Assembly (NCBI GenBank): GCA_002256435.1
Contig: NKJC01000001.1
Coordinates: forward strand, 744,001 to 808,000
DNA: 64,000 nucleotides
Source of the DNA: Chitinophagaceae bacterium BSSC1
GTDB lineage: Bacteria > Bacteroidota > Bacteroidia > Chitinophagales > Chitinophagaceae
Direction: 5' to 3'
Made by a program: the position numbers and the translations under genes. Of this stretch, positions 16,108 to 25,506 are shown piece by piece. Position 1 is the first letter of the stretch. The number at the start of each line of letters is the position of its first letter. Below the pieces are notes generated by a model. It saw only the letters and a list, made by a program, of their open reading frames with translations, did not search any database and was not told the origin of the DNA.

Positions 16108-18090
16108 TTAAACCAGTTGTTTTCTTTTTAAAGGGATATCAGTTTTTTGGTTAATGACCAAGGGCACATATTCTACAACAGTTACAGCCGTGTCTAGTCC
16201 AAAAGCTTTTTGGTCTGATTGAGAGACATTCTTGATGCTGAAATAAGTATCCATAATAAAACCTTCGCGGAAAGAAAAGTCATTTTCAACAGAAAGGAAT
16301 GGCTCAATAATCACATAGGTAATATCGGCGTGAAAGCTTTTAGGGTCAAGACTTTCATACTTGTTTTCTACATAGATTTCTTTTTGTGTATACATTTCCT
16401 GCATCACTTTTTTAAAGAGCAGGTTTACCCTAGGTTGAATTCTAAAACCTAAATTAAAATCAATCCTAATCACTTTTCCTGTTACCAATTCCTTTGTACT
16501 ATATTCCATGGTATAAGGATTGTCTGAGCGATTGATATGCACAAACCAATACACTTCTGCGCGCTTGGGCTTTCTATGTAGAATACTATGCATGATTCTT
16601 TTTTCTATTTCCCCTTCATAATCGGCTTTTGTCAAATAAACTAGGTGTGATGCATATTTAGGAAAGTCTTTATCGGCACTCAAACTAACCAACCTAGGTA
16701 CATAATCCGAGAGTTTGACAAATTGCAAATACTGATTGGTGATTTTTCTAGCCCTATACCAAATAACCATGATAAATACCAGGATCATGTCAAAGAGTAA
16801 GAACATCCAACGGTGTTGAATCTTGGCTACATTGGCTATAAAAAAACTAATTTCAACGGTAGAGAAAACCAACATAATAGGCAGTACTATTGCCAAACTC
16901 CATTTCTTCACATAACGCATATAAACAAACATGAGGGTGGTGGTCATCATCATGGTAATAGTAATAAAGAAACCATATGCCGCTTCCATGTGTTCACTCT
17001 TACGGAAATACAACATCATGCCCACACAACCTATCCAGAGGATCCAGTTAAGGCTAGGAATATAAATTTGACCTTTTACATTGGTTGGAAATTTAATGGC
17101 AACCCTTGGCCAACAATTCAGGCTAATGGCTTCACTGATTAAAGTAAATGACCCACTAATTAAAGCCTGTGAAGCAATGATGGTTGCCAGCGTTGCAATG
17201 GTGACCCCAATTAGCAAGAACCAATCTGGCATTAATTCATAAAAAGGATTCAATCCATTTAAGGTGGGACTGTGGTGCGCTAACAACCAGGCGCCTTGTC
17301 CCATATAATTGGCAATTAGGGCAAACTTGACAAACATCCAACTTACTTGAATATTCTTTCTACCACAATGTCCAAGGTCACTGTACAAAGCTTCCGCACC
17401 AGTTGTACAAAGGAATACCGCACCTAAGATCCAAAATCCTTGTGGGTAATTCACCAATAACTCGTACGCGTAGTAAGGATTGAAAGCACGAATAATACCT
17501 GGGTTATGTACTATTTGAATGAGACCCAAAGTAAAAATCATACTAAACCAAACAAACATAATGGGTCCAAAAGCAAAACCCATCACTTTGGTGCCAAATC
17601 TTTGAAAGAAAAATAGCAAGGAAATAATCCCAATCACAATACCAACAGTTAAGTTATTTCCCGCCACAATGGTTGTTTCCAAGCCCTTGATCCCACCCAA
17701 TCCCTCTATGGCAGAAGATACAGAAATAGGCGGTGTGATAATCCCATCCGCTAAAAGTGTAGCAGCACCAATAATGGCTGGAATATAAAGCCACTTGGCA
17801 TATCGGCGCACCAGCGCATACAAAGAAAAAATGCCACCTTCTCCCCTATTGTCTGCTTGTAGGGTTAGAAAAACGTATTTAAAAGTAGTTTGTAAAGTAA
17901 GGGTCCAAATGACACAGGAAATTCCCCCATAAACCAAAGTTTCCGAGATTTGCCTATCTCCAATAATTGAACGGAATACATAAAGTGGTGAAGTGCCAAT
18001 GTCTCCATAAATGATTCCAAGCGTAACTAATAAACCGGCAAAACTGATTTTCTGTAAGGAACTATGTCCTGAATGGGAAGAGGATTCCAT
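16108..18090 (-). CDS. kup: Kup-type potassium uptake permease
   Basis: A 660-residue permease. About 12 membrane helices occupy residues 15-440, beginning FAGLLVTLGIIYGDIGTSPLYVFRSI, the Kup/HAK signature, and including GADGIITP-like and SALYSDLGHCG-like stretches (LLADGIITPPISVSSAIEGL; TGAEALYSDLGHCG). A C-terminal cytoplasmic domain of about 210 residues follows. It imports K+ driven by the proton gradient. The stop is directly adjacent to the stop of the convergent GHL10 gene. No KimA/KtrA riboswitch or other leader structure is visible in the 45-base gap upstream. Confidence 0.95.
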   Translation of the reverse strand: MESSSHSGHSSLQKISFAGLLVTLGIIYGDIGTSPLYVFRSIIGDRQISETLVYGGISCVIWTLTLQTTFKYVFLTLQADNRGEGGIFSLYALVRRYAKWLYIPAIIGAATLLADGIITPPISVSSAIEGLGGIKGLETTIVAGNNLTVGIVIGIISLLFFFQRFGTKVMGFAFGPIMFVWFSMIFTLGLIQIVHNPGIIRAFNPYYAYELLVNYPQGFWILGAVFLCTTGAEALYSDLGHCGRKNIQVSWMFVKFALIANYMGQGAWLLAHHSPTLNGLNPFYELMPDWFLLIGVTIATLATIIASQALISGSFTLISEAISLNCWPRVAIKFPTNVKGQIYIPSLNWILWIGCVGMMLYFRKSEHMEAAYGFFITITMMMTTTLMFVYMRYVKKWSLAIVLPIMLVFSTVEISFFIANVAKIQHRWMFLLFDMILVFIMVIWYRARKITNQYLQFVKLSDYVPRLVSLSADKDFPKYASHLVYLTKADYEGEIEKRIMHSILHRKPKRAEVYWFVHINRSDNPYTMEYSTKELVTGKVIRIDFNLGFRIQPRVNLLFKKVMQEMYTQKEIYVENKYESLDPKSFHADITYVIIEPFLSVENDFSFREGFIMDTYFSIKNVSQSDQKAFGLDTAVTVVEYVPLVINQKTDIPLKRKQLV

Positions 18091-18135
18091 GCTATTTATA
18101 TAAACACTTTATAAGTAGATAAACTAATTGATTCC

Positions 18136-19128
18136 TTACAACGATCCTCCCTCTACCAAAATAGATTCTAAGAAAACGGTTTCTTTTTCCAAATTGGCTT
18201 TGAGTCTGCTAAACATTTGTTGAAATGCCAGTTTTCCCAATTTGTATCCACTGGTTTCTACATAAGTAATCTTAGGCTGATAAAGAGTTGGGATTAATCC
18301 ATTACTAATTCCAATCACCGCTATGTCTTCAGGCACTTTCAGATTCAATTCATGTAATGCGTGCATTACACCCATGAGTACCATGTCTCCCATGCAGAAA
18401 ATGGTATCTGGTAAATCTCCTTTTTGAAAAACATCCAACACCAATGCTTTGGAAGCTTCTATCTGTTCTGGATAATGGATGGTTAATTTGGTTTGGGGCG
18501 ATTTTGCAGCAAAGACTTCTTTAAAAGATTTACACCTTGCTTTAGTAATACTCAAATGTGGGTGTCCAAACAAGGCTAATACCTTTTGTTTGTTCTTTCT
18601 AATAATGGCTTCCGCTGCAATTTTGGCTGCGTGTTCATCAGACAAACAAACCCTACTAAAACCTTCTTCTTCTGCCACCCTATCAAAAAACACCACCGGC
18701 ACATTAGAAGCTTCCATTTTACGGAAAGGCGTTAGGTCTTCGGTTTCAATAGAGATTGAAACAAACAAACCCACTATCTTATTTCTTCTAAACACATTCA
18801 TGTTAGAATTTTCCAAAGACAATTTGTCTAAGGATTGCATGATCATAATGGAATAGCCATGCTTAACGGCTTCTTCCTCAACAGCAGCTATAAAAAAATC
18901 GTAAAAATAATTGTTGATGCTTGGCACCAAAATACCTAGCATATTGCTTTGCTGGGTGCGTAACTGAACCGCAAAATGATTGGGTTCATAGTCCAAAGCA
19001 TTGGCCAATTCCCTAACACGGGTCTTGGTTTTTTCAGAAATATCCGGATGATCTTTTAGCGCTCTGGATACGGTTGAGATACTCAGACCCAATACTTCAG
19101 AAAGTTGCTTTAATGTGTTTTGTTGCAT
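18136..19128 (-). CDS. LacI-family transcriptional regulator
   Basis: A 330-residue regulator. The N-terminal helix-turn-helix is classic LacI (LKQLSEVLGLSISTVSRALKDHPDIS, then the hinge ALDYEPNHFAVQLRTQ). The remainder is a periplasmic-binding-protein-like sensor (NMLGILVPSINNYFYDFF, VVFFDRV, IFCMGDMVLMGVMHAL, ITYVETSGYKLGKLAFQQM). Bacteroidota LacI proteins usually control sugar-use genes, yet no transport or catabolic locus adjoins it, so the target is probably remote. A near-consensus -7 box TACCTTTA lies on the minus strand at 19171-19178, about 43 bases before the ATG. Confidence 0.93.
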   Translation of the reverse strand: MQQNTLKQLSEVLGLSISTVSRALKDHPDISEKTKTRVRELANALDYEPNHFAVQLRTQQSNMLGILVPSINNYFYDFFIAAVEEEAVKHGYSIMIMQSLDKLSLENSNMNVFRRNKIVGLFVSISIETEDLTPFRKMEASNVPVVFFDRVAEEEGFSRVCLSDEHAAKIAAEAIIRKNKQKVLALFGHPHLSITKARCKSFKEVFAAKSPQTKLTIHYPEQIEASKALVLDVFQKGDLPDTIFCMGDMVLMGVMHALHELNLKVPEDIAVIGISNGLIPTLYQPKITYVETSGYKLGKLAFQQMFSRLKANLEKETVFLESILVEGGSL

Positions 19129-19203
19129 CCGATGGCGGCTGTTAAGGTTTTTCAGGGATTGGCCGCAGTCTAAAGGTAATTTTTAAAACCCAACTAAATG
19201 CTA

Positions 19204-19704
19204 TCAATTGAACAACACTACTTTTTCTTGTCCACCAGGCCATGCGCCAAATTTTTGTTCGGTAGCAAAAAAACGATGGTCAAAGATTCCTTGCAATTGT
19301 GATTGTACAAATAAACTGTTGGCTATGTCTCCAAAAATCCAAAGCGGTAAGCGATAATGAACTATATCGGTCATTTCTACACCGCCTTCTATGGCTTTGA
19401 AATGGTGTTGGTGGTGCCACAGGTTATACGGCCCAAAGCGTTGTTCATCAATGAAATAGGACTGCTCCGCAACAGTAGTAATCTCTGTCATCCAATATAA
19501 TGGAATGCCCATAATGGGTTTTACCGTGTATTCTATAATTTGACCCGGATACATGGTAGAACCATGGTGTTTAGATTTGATGAGAAATCCAAGATTGCTG
19601 GGGGTAATGTCTTTTAGGTTGTCAGGTTTGCTAAAAAAATCCCATGCTTGTGCAAGAGGAACGGGGATTTTCTGAACGGTTTTAATAGAATAAGTCCTAG
19701 ACAT
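19204..19704 (-). CDS. SRPBCC-superfamily protein
   Basis: A 166-residue START/SRPBCC-like protein. The typical first strand and helix are present (VQKIPVPLAQAWDFFSKPDNLKDITPSNLGF), followed by GQIIEYTVKPIMGIPLYWMTEIT, a histidine-rich FGPYNLWHHQHHF strand and a long C-terminal helix (FVQSQLQGIFDHRFFATEQKFG). Proteins of this subtype are annotated as ligand-binding SRPBCC proteins or cell-division-inhibitor-like; the ligand is unknown. No cysteine or clear catalytic residue stands out. It is a single gene, divergent from the helicase gene at 19807. Confidence 0.85.
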   Translation of the reverse strand: MSRTYSIKTVQKIPVPLAQAWDFFSKPDNLKDITPSNLGFLIKSKHHGSTMYPGQIIEYTVKPIMGIPLYWMTEITTVAEQSYFIDEQRFGPYNLWHHQHHFKAIEGGVEMTDIVHYRLPLWIFGDIANSLFVQSQLQGIFDHRFFATEQKFGAWPGGQEKVVLFN

Positions 19705-19806
19705 ACTGTTTGTTTGCTAGTATAACAGTATTTGACTTAGAATGTTTGACCATCCTGAATTTTGATCCGGAGATATACGGCAAGGATGTTTGATTATCTT
19801 TAACCT

Positions 19807-22800
19807 ATGGCAAATCAGGAGGAACAAAAGGCCCGGTTTTTAGAAGTATATACCGGTTTGAACAAGGAACAGAAAAAGGCGGTGGATACCATTGAAGGAC
19901 CTGTGATGGTCATTGCCGGTCCTGGTACGGGCAAAACCCAGATCTTAGGCGCCAGGATTGGTAAAATTTTATTGGATACTGATGCCCAACCAGATAATAT
20001 TCTTTGCTTAACCTATACAGATGCAGGTGCTGTTGCCATGCGCAAAAGACTGCTGGGTTTTATTGGCGCCGATGCCTATAAAGTACATATCTATACCTTT
20101 CACGCATTTTGTAATAATATTATTCAGGATAATCTATCGCTTTTTGAAAAGACCAGTTTGGATCCTGTTTCTGATTTAGAAAGAATAGACCTGTTCAAAC
20201 AATTGATAGATAGTTTTCCAAAGAATCATGTATTAAAGCGCTATCGCGGCGATGTCTACTACGAAATTGGCAATCTACAGAACCTCTTTAGTAATATGAA
20301 AAAAGAAGGTTGGACACCTTCACATATCAATGAGCGGATTGATGCTTATTTGTCAGAGATAGAAACCCGAGATGAATTTGTCTACAAGCGAGCTTACAAA
20401 CAATTCAAAGCTGGAGACAAGAAAGAAAATAAAATTGCAGAAGAGCGAGAGCGCATGGAAAAACTACGCGCAGCTGTAAATGAATTTGACCGTTTTCAAT
20501 TGTTGATGCGCAATAGAAATAGGTATGATTTTGACGATATGATCAATTGGGTGATCAAGGCTTTTGAAGAACATCCTAATTTGCTCATGCGCTACCAAGA
20601 ACAGTTTCTCTACATTTTGGTTGACGAATACCAAGATACCAGTGGTACCCAAAATAAGATTGTGGAATTGCTGATTAATTATTGGGAACAACCCAATGTA
20701 TTTGTGGTAGGTGATGACGACCAAAGTATTTATCGTTTTCAGGGAGCCAATGTAGAGAACATGACGGCTTTGGCCAAACGCTATGAACAAGACCTAGTTA
20801 AAGTAGTCTTGACCAATAACTATCGATCTACCCAACCTATTTTGGATATTGCCAAGACCTTGATAGATAGGAATCAGGAGCGCTTGATCAAACAGATGCC
20901 TGGCTTGAGCAAAGACCTAATCAGTTCCAATGGAAAATTAACGGGTATAACAGACCCTCCGAAGATTAAGGAATACGAATCCATGCGTCAAGAGATGATT
21001 GGTATTTGTTTAGAAGTAGAAGCCTTATTGGCCAGGGGAATGGCACCTGGGAAAATTGGCATTATTTATAAGGAAAACAAATACGGAGAAGCCCTTGCAC
21101 AATTTTTTAAAGAGAAACAGATTCCTGTTTATAGCAAACGAAATCTAAACTTACTTGAGATACCACTGGCTCAAAAGATTATTCTCTTCTTAAAATATTT
21201 GGCAGCAGAATGGGACACAGCATTTGGTGGAGAAGAAATGCTTTTCCAGATTTTGCACTTTAATTGGTTTGGTATTCCAGCCATGGAAATTGCAGAAATC
21301 ACAGCCAAAGTAGCGGATCTAAAATATGGCGCCAACAAAACTTATTTGCGCAAACAGATCAGGGAAAAAGCAAATGCACCAGCGGCAGATTTATTTAGCC
21401 CTGCTCCAGCCAAAGGATTTGCCCTAGTTAGTATTGCCATTGAGAATTTGATTGCAGCCATTGCCAATAGTAGTTTGATTAATCTGGTAGAACAAGTAAT
21501 ACAACAAACCAAGGTCTTGGGTTGGATCATGCAAAGCCCAGACAAACACTGGCACTTACAAGTCTTGAGTGGACTATTTGAATTTATCAAGGAAGAAGCT
21601 AGACGTAACCCTAATTTAAGTTTGGAACAACTAGTCAATATTTTTTCTTTGATGGAAAAAGAAGACCTAGCATTGCCCTTGGTACAAGTGAGTGGTACAG
21701 AAAAAGGGGTCAACCTGATGACCGCACATGGTTCCAAAGGATTGGAATTTGAAGCAGTATTTTTTGCGGGTTGTAATGCTTCTAATTGGGAGAAAAAACG
21801 CAAGCCCGGTGGCGGTTACCAACTACCAGACACCATGTTTAGCACCGCACCTGTACATAGTGAGGAAGAAGAATTGCGTAGATTGTTTTATGTGGCACTG
21901 ACCAGGGCAGAATTGCAATTACAAATTTCTTTTAGCCGTTTTAAAAATGACGGCAAGCCCTTAGAACCCACCATGTTCCTAGCTGAAATTTTAGAACAAC
22001 ATAGTTTGGGCATTCAGCCAATAGCCCTATCTCAGGAAGCATTGAGTGAATTTGCCTTACTAGATTTTGAAGCAGAATTGGCTCCTGAAATTGCCAAGAT
22101 GGAAGCAGATTTTGTGAGCAGGATGCTGGAGAAATTTGTAATGAACGTAACGGCACTAAACAACTATTTAAAATGTCCTTTGCAATTTTATTACCAAAAC
22201 TTGGTGCGTGTTCCTTCTGGAAAATCTGAAGCAACTGAATTTGGTTCCGCGGTACACTATGCTTTGGAAAAGCTGTTTAGCAAAATGCAGGAGCAAGATA
22301 AATTTCCTGAACTCCGGGTTTTCATAGATGATTTTGAATGGTATATGCACAGACATAGAGAAAACTTTACCAAGGAAGAATTCAATAGAAGAATGGAACA
22401 GGGTCAGATAGTCTTGACCGAGTATTATCAGAACTACATCAATACTTGGAACAAAGTAGTAGCCGTAGAAAGAAGCATTAGAAATGTGGTGGTAGAAGGT
22501 GTTCCCTTAAAAGGAAAACTAGACAAACTTGAATTTGACGGAACCAATGTTAACGTAGTTGATTACAAAACCGGTGACCTAGAAAAAGCACGCAAAAAGC
22601 TCTTGGCTCCGGATGAAAAAGAACCCAATGGTGGGGACTATTGGCGTCAGGCGGTGTTTTATAAAATCTTGGTTGATCATTATGACCAGAAGAATTGGAA
22701 AGTAGTGAGTACGGAATTTGATTTTATTGAACCCGATAAGAAAAAGCAATTTAAAAAAGAGAAGATTGTCATCAGTCCTGCAGACATGACTACCGTTACC

Positions 22801-22956
22801 CAACAGATTAAAACGGTTTGGAAAAAAATTCAGGATCGAGAATTGTATACGGGTTGTGGCAAATCAGACTGCCATTGGTGCAATTTTGTTAAGGAGAATG
22901 ATATGGCCATTGCACTTCATGAATTGACCGAACCCGATGATGAAACAACCGAATAA
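19807..22956 (+). CDS. UvrD/Rep-type helicase fused to a PD-(D/E)xK Fe-S nuclease
   Basis: A 1049-residue SF1A helicase-nuclease. Helicase motifs: GPGTGKT at 38-44, VDEYQD at 272-277, GDDDQSIYRFQGA from 302, NYRSTQPIL, TAHGSKGLEFE from 639 and RRLFYVALTRAE from 692. From about residue 780 a RecB/AddB-like nuclease domain follows: GSAVHYALE, DKLEFDGTNV, DYKTGD at 919-924, and four cysteines C790, C1017, C1022, C1025 (one, then C-x4-C-x2-C) that match the iron-staple of AddB/Cas4-type nucleases. It is probably a stand-alone AddAB-like repair enzyme; no AddB partner is in the window. A TATCTTTA box lies about 5-13 bases before the ATG. Confidence 0.92.
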   Translation: MANQEEQKARFLEVYTGLNKEQKKAVDTIEGPVMVIAGPGTGKTQILGARIGKILLDTDAQPDNILCLTYTDAGAVAMRKRLLGFIGADAYKVHIYTFHAFCNNIIQDNLSLFEKTSLDPVSDLERIDLFKQLIDSFPKNHVLKRYRGDVYYEIGNLQNLFSNMKKEGWTPSHINERIDAYLSEIETRDEFVYKRAYKQFKAGDKKENKIAEERERMEKLRAAVNEFDRFQLLMRNRNRYDFDDMINWVIKAFEEHPNLLMRYQEQFLYILVDEYQDTSGTQNKIVELLINYWEQPNVFVVGDDDQSIYRFQGANVENMTALAKRYEQDLVKVVLTNNYRSTQPILDIAKTLIDRNQERLIKQMPGLSKDLISSNGKLTGITDPPKIKEYESMRQEMIGICLEVEALLARGMAPGKIGIIYKENKYGEALAQFFKEKQIPVYSKRNLNLLEIPLAQKIILFLKYLAAEWDTAFGGEEMLFQILHFNWFGIPAMEIAEITAKVADLKYGANKTYLRKQIREKANAPAADLFSPAPAKGFALVSIAIENLIAAIANSSLINLVEQVIQQTKVLGWIMQSPDKHWHLQVLSGLFEFIKEEARRNPNLSLEQLVNIFSLMEKEDLALPLVQVSGTEKGVNLMTAHGSKGLEFEAVFFAGCNASNWEKKRKPGGGYQLPDTMFSTAPVHSEEEELRRLFYVALTRAELQLQISFSRFKNDGKPLEPTMFLAEILEQHSLGIQPIALSQEALSEFALLDFEAELAPEIAKMEADFVSRMLEKFVMNVTALNNYLKCPLQFYYQNLVRVPSGKSEATEFGSAVHYALEKLFSKMQEQDKFPELRVFIDDFEWYMHRHRENFTKEEFNRRMEQGQIVLTEYYQNYINTWNKVVAVERSIRNVVVEGVPLKGKLDKLEFDGTNVNVVDYKTGDLEKARKKLLAPDEKEPNGGDYWRQAVFYKILVDHYDQKNWKVVSTEFDFIEPDKKKQFKKEKIVISPADMTTVTQQIKTVWKKIQDRELYTGCGKSDCHWCNFVKENDMAIALHELTEPDDETTE

Positions 22957-22975
22957 TTAACTTTTTACTCTAGGA

Positions 22976-23000
22976 CCATCGGCCTGAAAAGGCTCGATGG
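22976..23000 (+). terminator. GC-rich hairpin after the helicase gene
   Basis: CCATCG-GCCT (22976-22985), a GAAA tetraloop, then AGGC-T-CGATGG (22990-23000) form a stem with one bulge, 20 bases after the helicase stop. No strong T tract follows (TTGTTATATTT), so it may be a weak terminator. The next promoter's -7 box starts 5 bases later. Confidence 0.5.
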
Positions 23001-23004
23001 TTGT

Positions 23005-23012
23005 TATATTTG
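23005..23012 (+). promoter_or_regulatory. -7 box TATATTTG before the Ig-like lipoprotein gene
   Basis: Exact TAnnTTTG match ending 5 bases before ATG 23018. It helps decide the start: an in-frame ATG at 22997 precedes the box and would not be on a transcript from this promoter. A -33 TTTG is not evident. Confidence 0.55.
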
Positions 23013-23017
23013 CAGCT

Positions 23018-24430
23018 ATGATAACATGGAACTTGAAAAACACCGGATTAGCCCTACTGATTTTAGTTGGTCAAATGCTGCTTTTTTCTTGCGCCAATAT
23101 TATTCCTCCTGGAGGTGGCCCCAGAGATACCATCGCCCCAAGGCTAATCATGGCCAATCCCAAAGACTCTTCTAAAAATGTGATCTCTCAAAATATCACT
23201 TTAACCTTTGACGAGTATGTTGAGTTACAAGGTGTGAATGAAAACCTAGTGATTCAACCATACCCCAAGAATACCCCACTAGTAGATTACAAACTGCGTA
23301 ATGTAACCGTAAAGCTCAAAGACAGTCTAGAGAAAAACACCACTTATGCCATCAATTTTGGCAATAGTATCAAAGACGTAAATGAGGGCAATTTGGCCAA
23401 GGAATTGACCTATGTTTTTTCTACTGGCAATCAAATAGACGGTAATCAGTACCAGGGCATGGTCATGATGGCTGAAACTGGTAAAACTGATAGTACTTTA
23501 ATTATAGTACTACACAATATTTTGGTAGACAGCTCTATTAAAAAGAATAGACCTAGGTATATGACCAAACTAGATGGCAAGGGAAATTTTCGCTTCAAAT
23601 ACTTGCCAGATGGGCGTTTCAATGTATACGTGTTGCCCAATGATTTTACCAAAAAATATGATGATAGCACCAAAATCTTTGGCTTTTTGGATGCACCCAT
23701 ACTCATCAGTGGTAGCACTAGAACAGATACCCTTTATGCTTATCAGGAATATAAAAAGGTGGAAAAATCTAGCACTAGTTCCAATAACAATAATGCCAAA
23801 TTGAATGAGCGAAAAACAGAGGACAAACGCTTAAAATACACGGCAAGTTTAGACAATGGTCAACAAGACCTACTAAACCCCTTGGTCTTGACTTTCAATA
23901 GAAAAATCAACCAATGGGATAGTAGCAAGATTCGTTTAATGGATACACTCTATCAACCCATTTCTGGTTACAATATTAGTATGGACAGTACCCAAACCAA
24001 GTTTAGCATTCAATATCCTTGGAAAGAGAAAACCAGTTTTAGAATTATCATTGCCAAAGATGCTTTCAGCGATACGGCGGGGATAAACTTACCCAAGGCC
24101 GATAGTGCCCGTTTTGTGACCAAACGAGAAGCGGAATATGGCAGCTTTAGACTCCGTTTTACCAATTTGGACCTTTCTAAGCACCCTGTTTTGCAATTGA
24201 TTCAAGAAAATAAAATTATTGAGTCAATTCCGCTAACCGGGCCGGATTATATTAGAAAAAGGTATCGCCCAGGCGAATATGAACTCCGAATTTTGCTGGA
24301 TCAAAACCAAAATGGGGTTTGGGACCCAGGCAGCTATTTACTAAAGCGCCAACCTGAATTGGTGCGTGCCTACACCAAAAAAATGGTGATTAGAGCAGAT
24401 AGAGATACGGATCTACGGTATGCTTTTTAA
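23018..24430 (+). CDS. Ig-like (Big_5/SbsA type) domain lipoprotein
   Basis: A 470-residue outer lipoprotein starting at ATG 23018. The signal peptide ends in a lipobox (MLLFSC, acylated Cys in LLFSCAN). The mature start is proline/glycine rich (IIPPGGGPRDTIAPRL), followed by a bacterial Ig-like domain of the SbsA/Big_5 type (PKDSSKNVISQNITLTFDEYVEL, YAINFGNSIKDVNEGN, LTYVFSTG). Further beta-rich domains follow, ending with DQNQNGVWDPG, a calcium-like D/N loop. This architecture is common and conserved in Bacteroidota, but the function is not known. A strong terminator follows 20 bases after the stop. Confidence 0.85.
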   Translation: MITWNLKNTGLALLILVGQMLLFSCANIIPPGGGPRDTIAPRLIMANPKDSSKNVISQNITLTFDEYVELQGVNENLVIQPYPKNTPLVDYKLRNVTVKLKDSLEKNTTYAINFGNSIKDVNEGNLAKELTYVFSTGNQIDGNQYQGMVMMAETGKTDSTLIIVLHNILVDSSIKKNRPRYMTKLDGKGNFRFKYLPDGRFNVYVLPNDFTKKYDDSTKIFGFLDAPILISGSTRTDTLYAYQEYKKVEKSSTSSNNNNAKLNERKTEDKRLKYTASLDNGQQDLLNPLVLTFNRKINQWDSSKIRLMDTLYQPISGYNISMDSTQTKFSIQYPWKEKTSFRIIIAKDAFSDTAGINLPKADSARFVTKREAEYGSFRLRFTNLDLSKHPVLQLIQENKIIESIPLTGPDYIRKRYRPGEYELRILLDQNQNGVWDPGSYLLKRQPELVRAYTKKMVIRADRDTDLRYAF

Positions 24431-24450
24431 TGATAATCTATCTAATAGAT

Positions 24451-24480
24451 AATATGAGACCTTTTTATTGGTCTCATATT
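24451..24480 (+). terminator. Intrinsic terminator, 11-bp perfect stem
   Basis: AATATGAGACC (24451-24461) pairs perfectly with GGTCTCATATT (24470-24480) around an 8-base loop, followed by ATTTTAT. It separates the Ig-like lipoprotein gene from the small lipoprotein at 24539. Confidence 0.8.
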
Positions 24481-24538
24481 ATTTTATGACCCTTTTCCTC
24501 AAAAAAAATGATTCATGTTTGTTTTCTAAATCACAAAT

Positions 24539-24910
24539 ATGAAAAAACAATTGACAGTACTTATTGCTAGCATCCTTTTTTTAAGCGCTTGTTCCCTATT
24601 TTCAAGTCTTACTTCAGTAACCACCATCCAACCCAAACAAGCGTTTGTATTGGGGAACAATGAACACGGGAATTTTAAAGTAGAAGCAAAAAACTTATCC
24701 AAGCAGCCGCTTAAATTACATTTTGCGCCAAATGATGGAGGGACCCACTCAAGTCAAATCATCCAGCCCAATGAAACAGTTAGTCTAAAAGTGGAAAAAA
24801 ACACCGCATTGGTTTTTGCCAATCCCAGTAATGACACCATCAATGTTTCATTACATGTAAAGGGTGATCTTGGCTTATCCATGGGGTATCAAAATAAACA
24901 AGCACCCTAG
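24539..24910 (+). CDS. Small lipoprotein of unknown function
   Basis: A 123-residue protein with a lipoprotein signal (KKQLTVLIASILFLSACSLF, lipobox LSAC at about residue 18). The mature part looks beta-rich, with a motif NEHGNFKVEAKNLSKQPLKLHF and the ending GDLGLSMGYQNKQAP. No family was recognised. It has its own unit between a terminator and an unrelated membrane-protein gene 105 bases downstream. The HGNFKVEAKNLS segment could be a small beta-sandwich fold, but that is a guess. Confidence 0.7.
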   Translation: MKKQLTVLIASILFLSACSLFSSLTSVTTIQPKQAFVLGNNEHGNFKVEAKNLSKQPLKLHFAPNDGGTHSSQIIQPNETVSLKVEKNTALVFANPSNDTINVSLHVKGDLGLSMGYQNKQAP

Positions 24911-25015
24911 ATGTTGCTTATTGCTTCTGAAATCATTTAAAATAGCAATAATTAGGCTCGGATTATAATAAAATCTGCATTCCGGCCGTTTAAAGCCATA
25001 TAGATTGATTTCAAC

Positions 25016-25318
25016 ATGAGCGAAACCAATATTAAAACCCCTTTTAGAAATAGCCTCAGGGCCAAAAATACCTTCATTTTCAGTGTGGTTGTTTTACTTT
25101 TTTGGGTATTGGTCAACAAGGTTCCTACCTATGAACTGGTTTTAGTTGGAGTGATTTTGGAACTGCTATGGATGCCCATGTGTCTTTCTTTATTGATTAT
25201 TCCAGTAGTGTCTTATTTGGCTTGGAAAAAAGAACAGTATCATGCAAATTCTTTGCATTTGTATTCCATTTTGATGGTCATTTTAACCATTTTATGGGTA
25301 ATGATTCATAATTTATAA
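25016..25318 (+). CDS. Small integral membrane protein, unknown
   Basis: A 100-residue protein with three hydrophobic segments at about 20-37 (FIFSVVVLLFWVLV), 42-68 (VLVGVILELLWMPMCLSLLIIPVVSYLAW) and 80-98 (YSILMVILTILWVMI). The N-terminus is polar. No family recognised. Coding character is plausible from the consistent hydrophobic pattern and the ATG start. The 188 bases after it are AT-rich and show no other feature. Confidence 0.65.
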   Translation: MSETNIKTPFRNSLRAKNTFIFSVVVLLFWVLVNKVPTYELVLVGVILELLWMPMCLSLLIIPVVSYLAWKKEQYHANSLHLYSILMVILTILWVMIHNL

Positions 25319-25506
25319 ACCCTTCCCCCCGGCAATTTGATGGAAAAATGGGCATTAAAAATGCCATTCACAAACTCAAAACAACCGTTTACTAATTTAG
25401 CCTTGAAACCTTTTGTTGTTTGAACATTTTTTAATTAACTTAAAATATGTTGTAAATTAACATAGAAACCTGCCCCCGGTTACTAATGATTTAAAATTGT
25501 TCCCAC

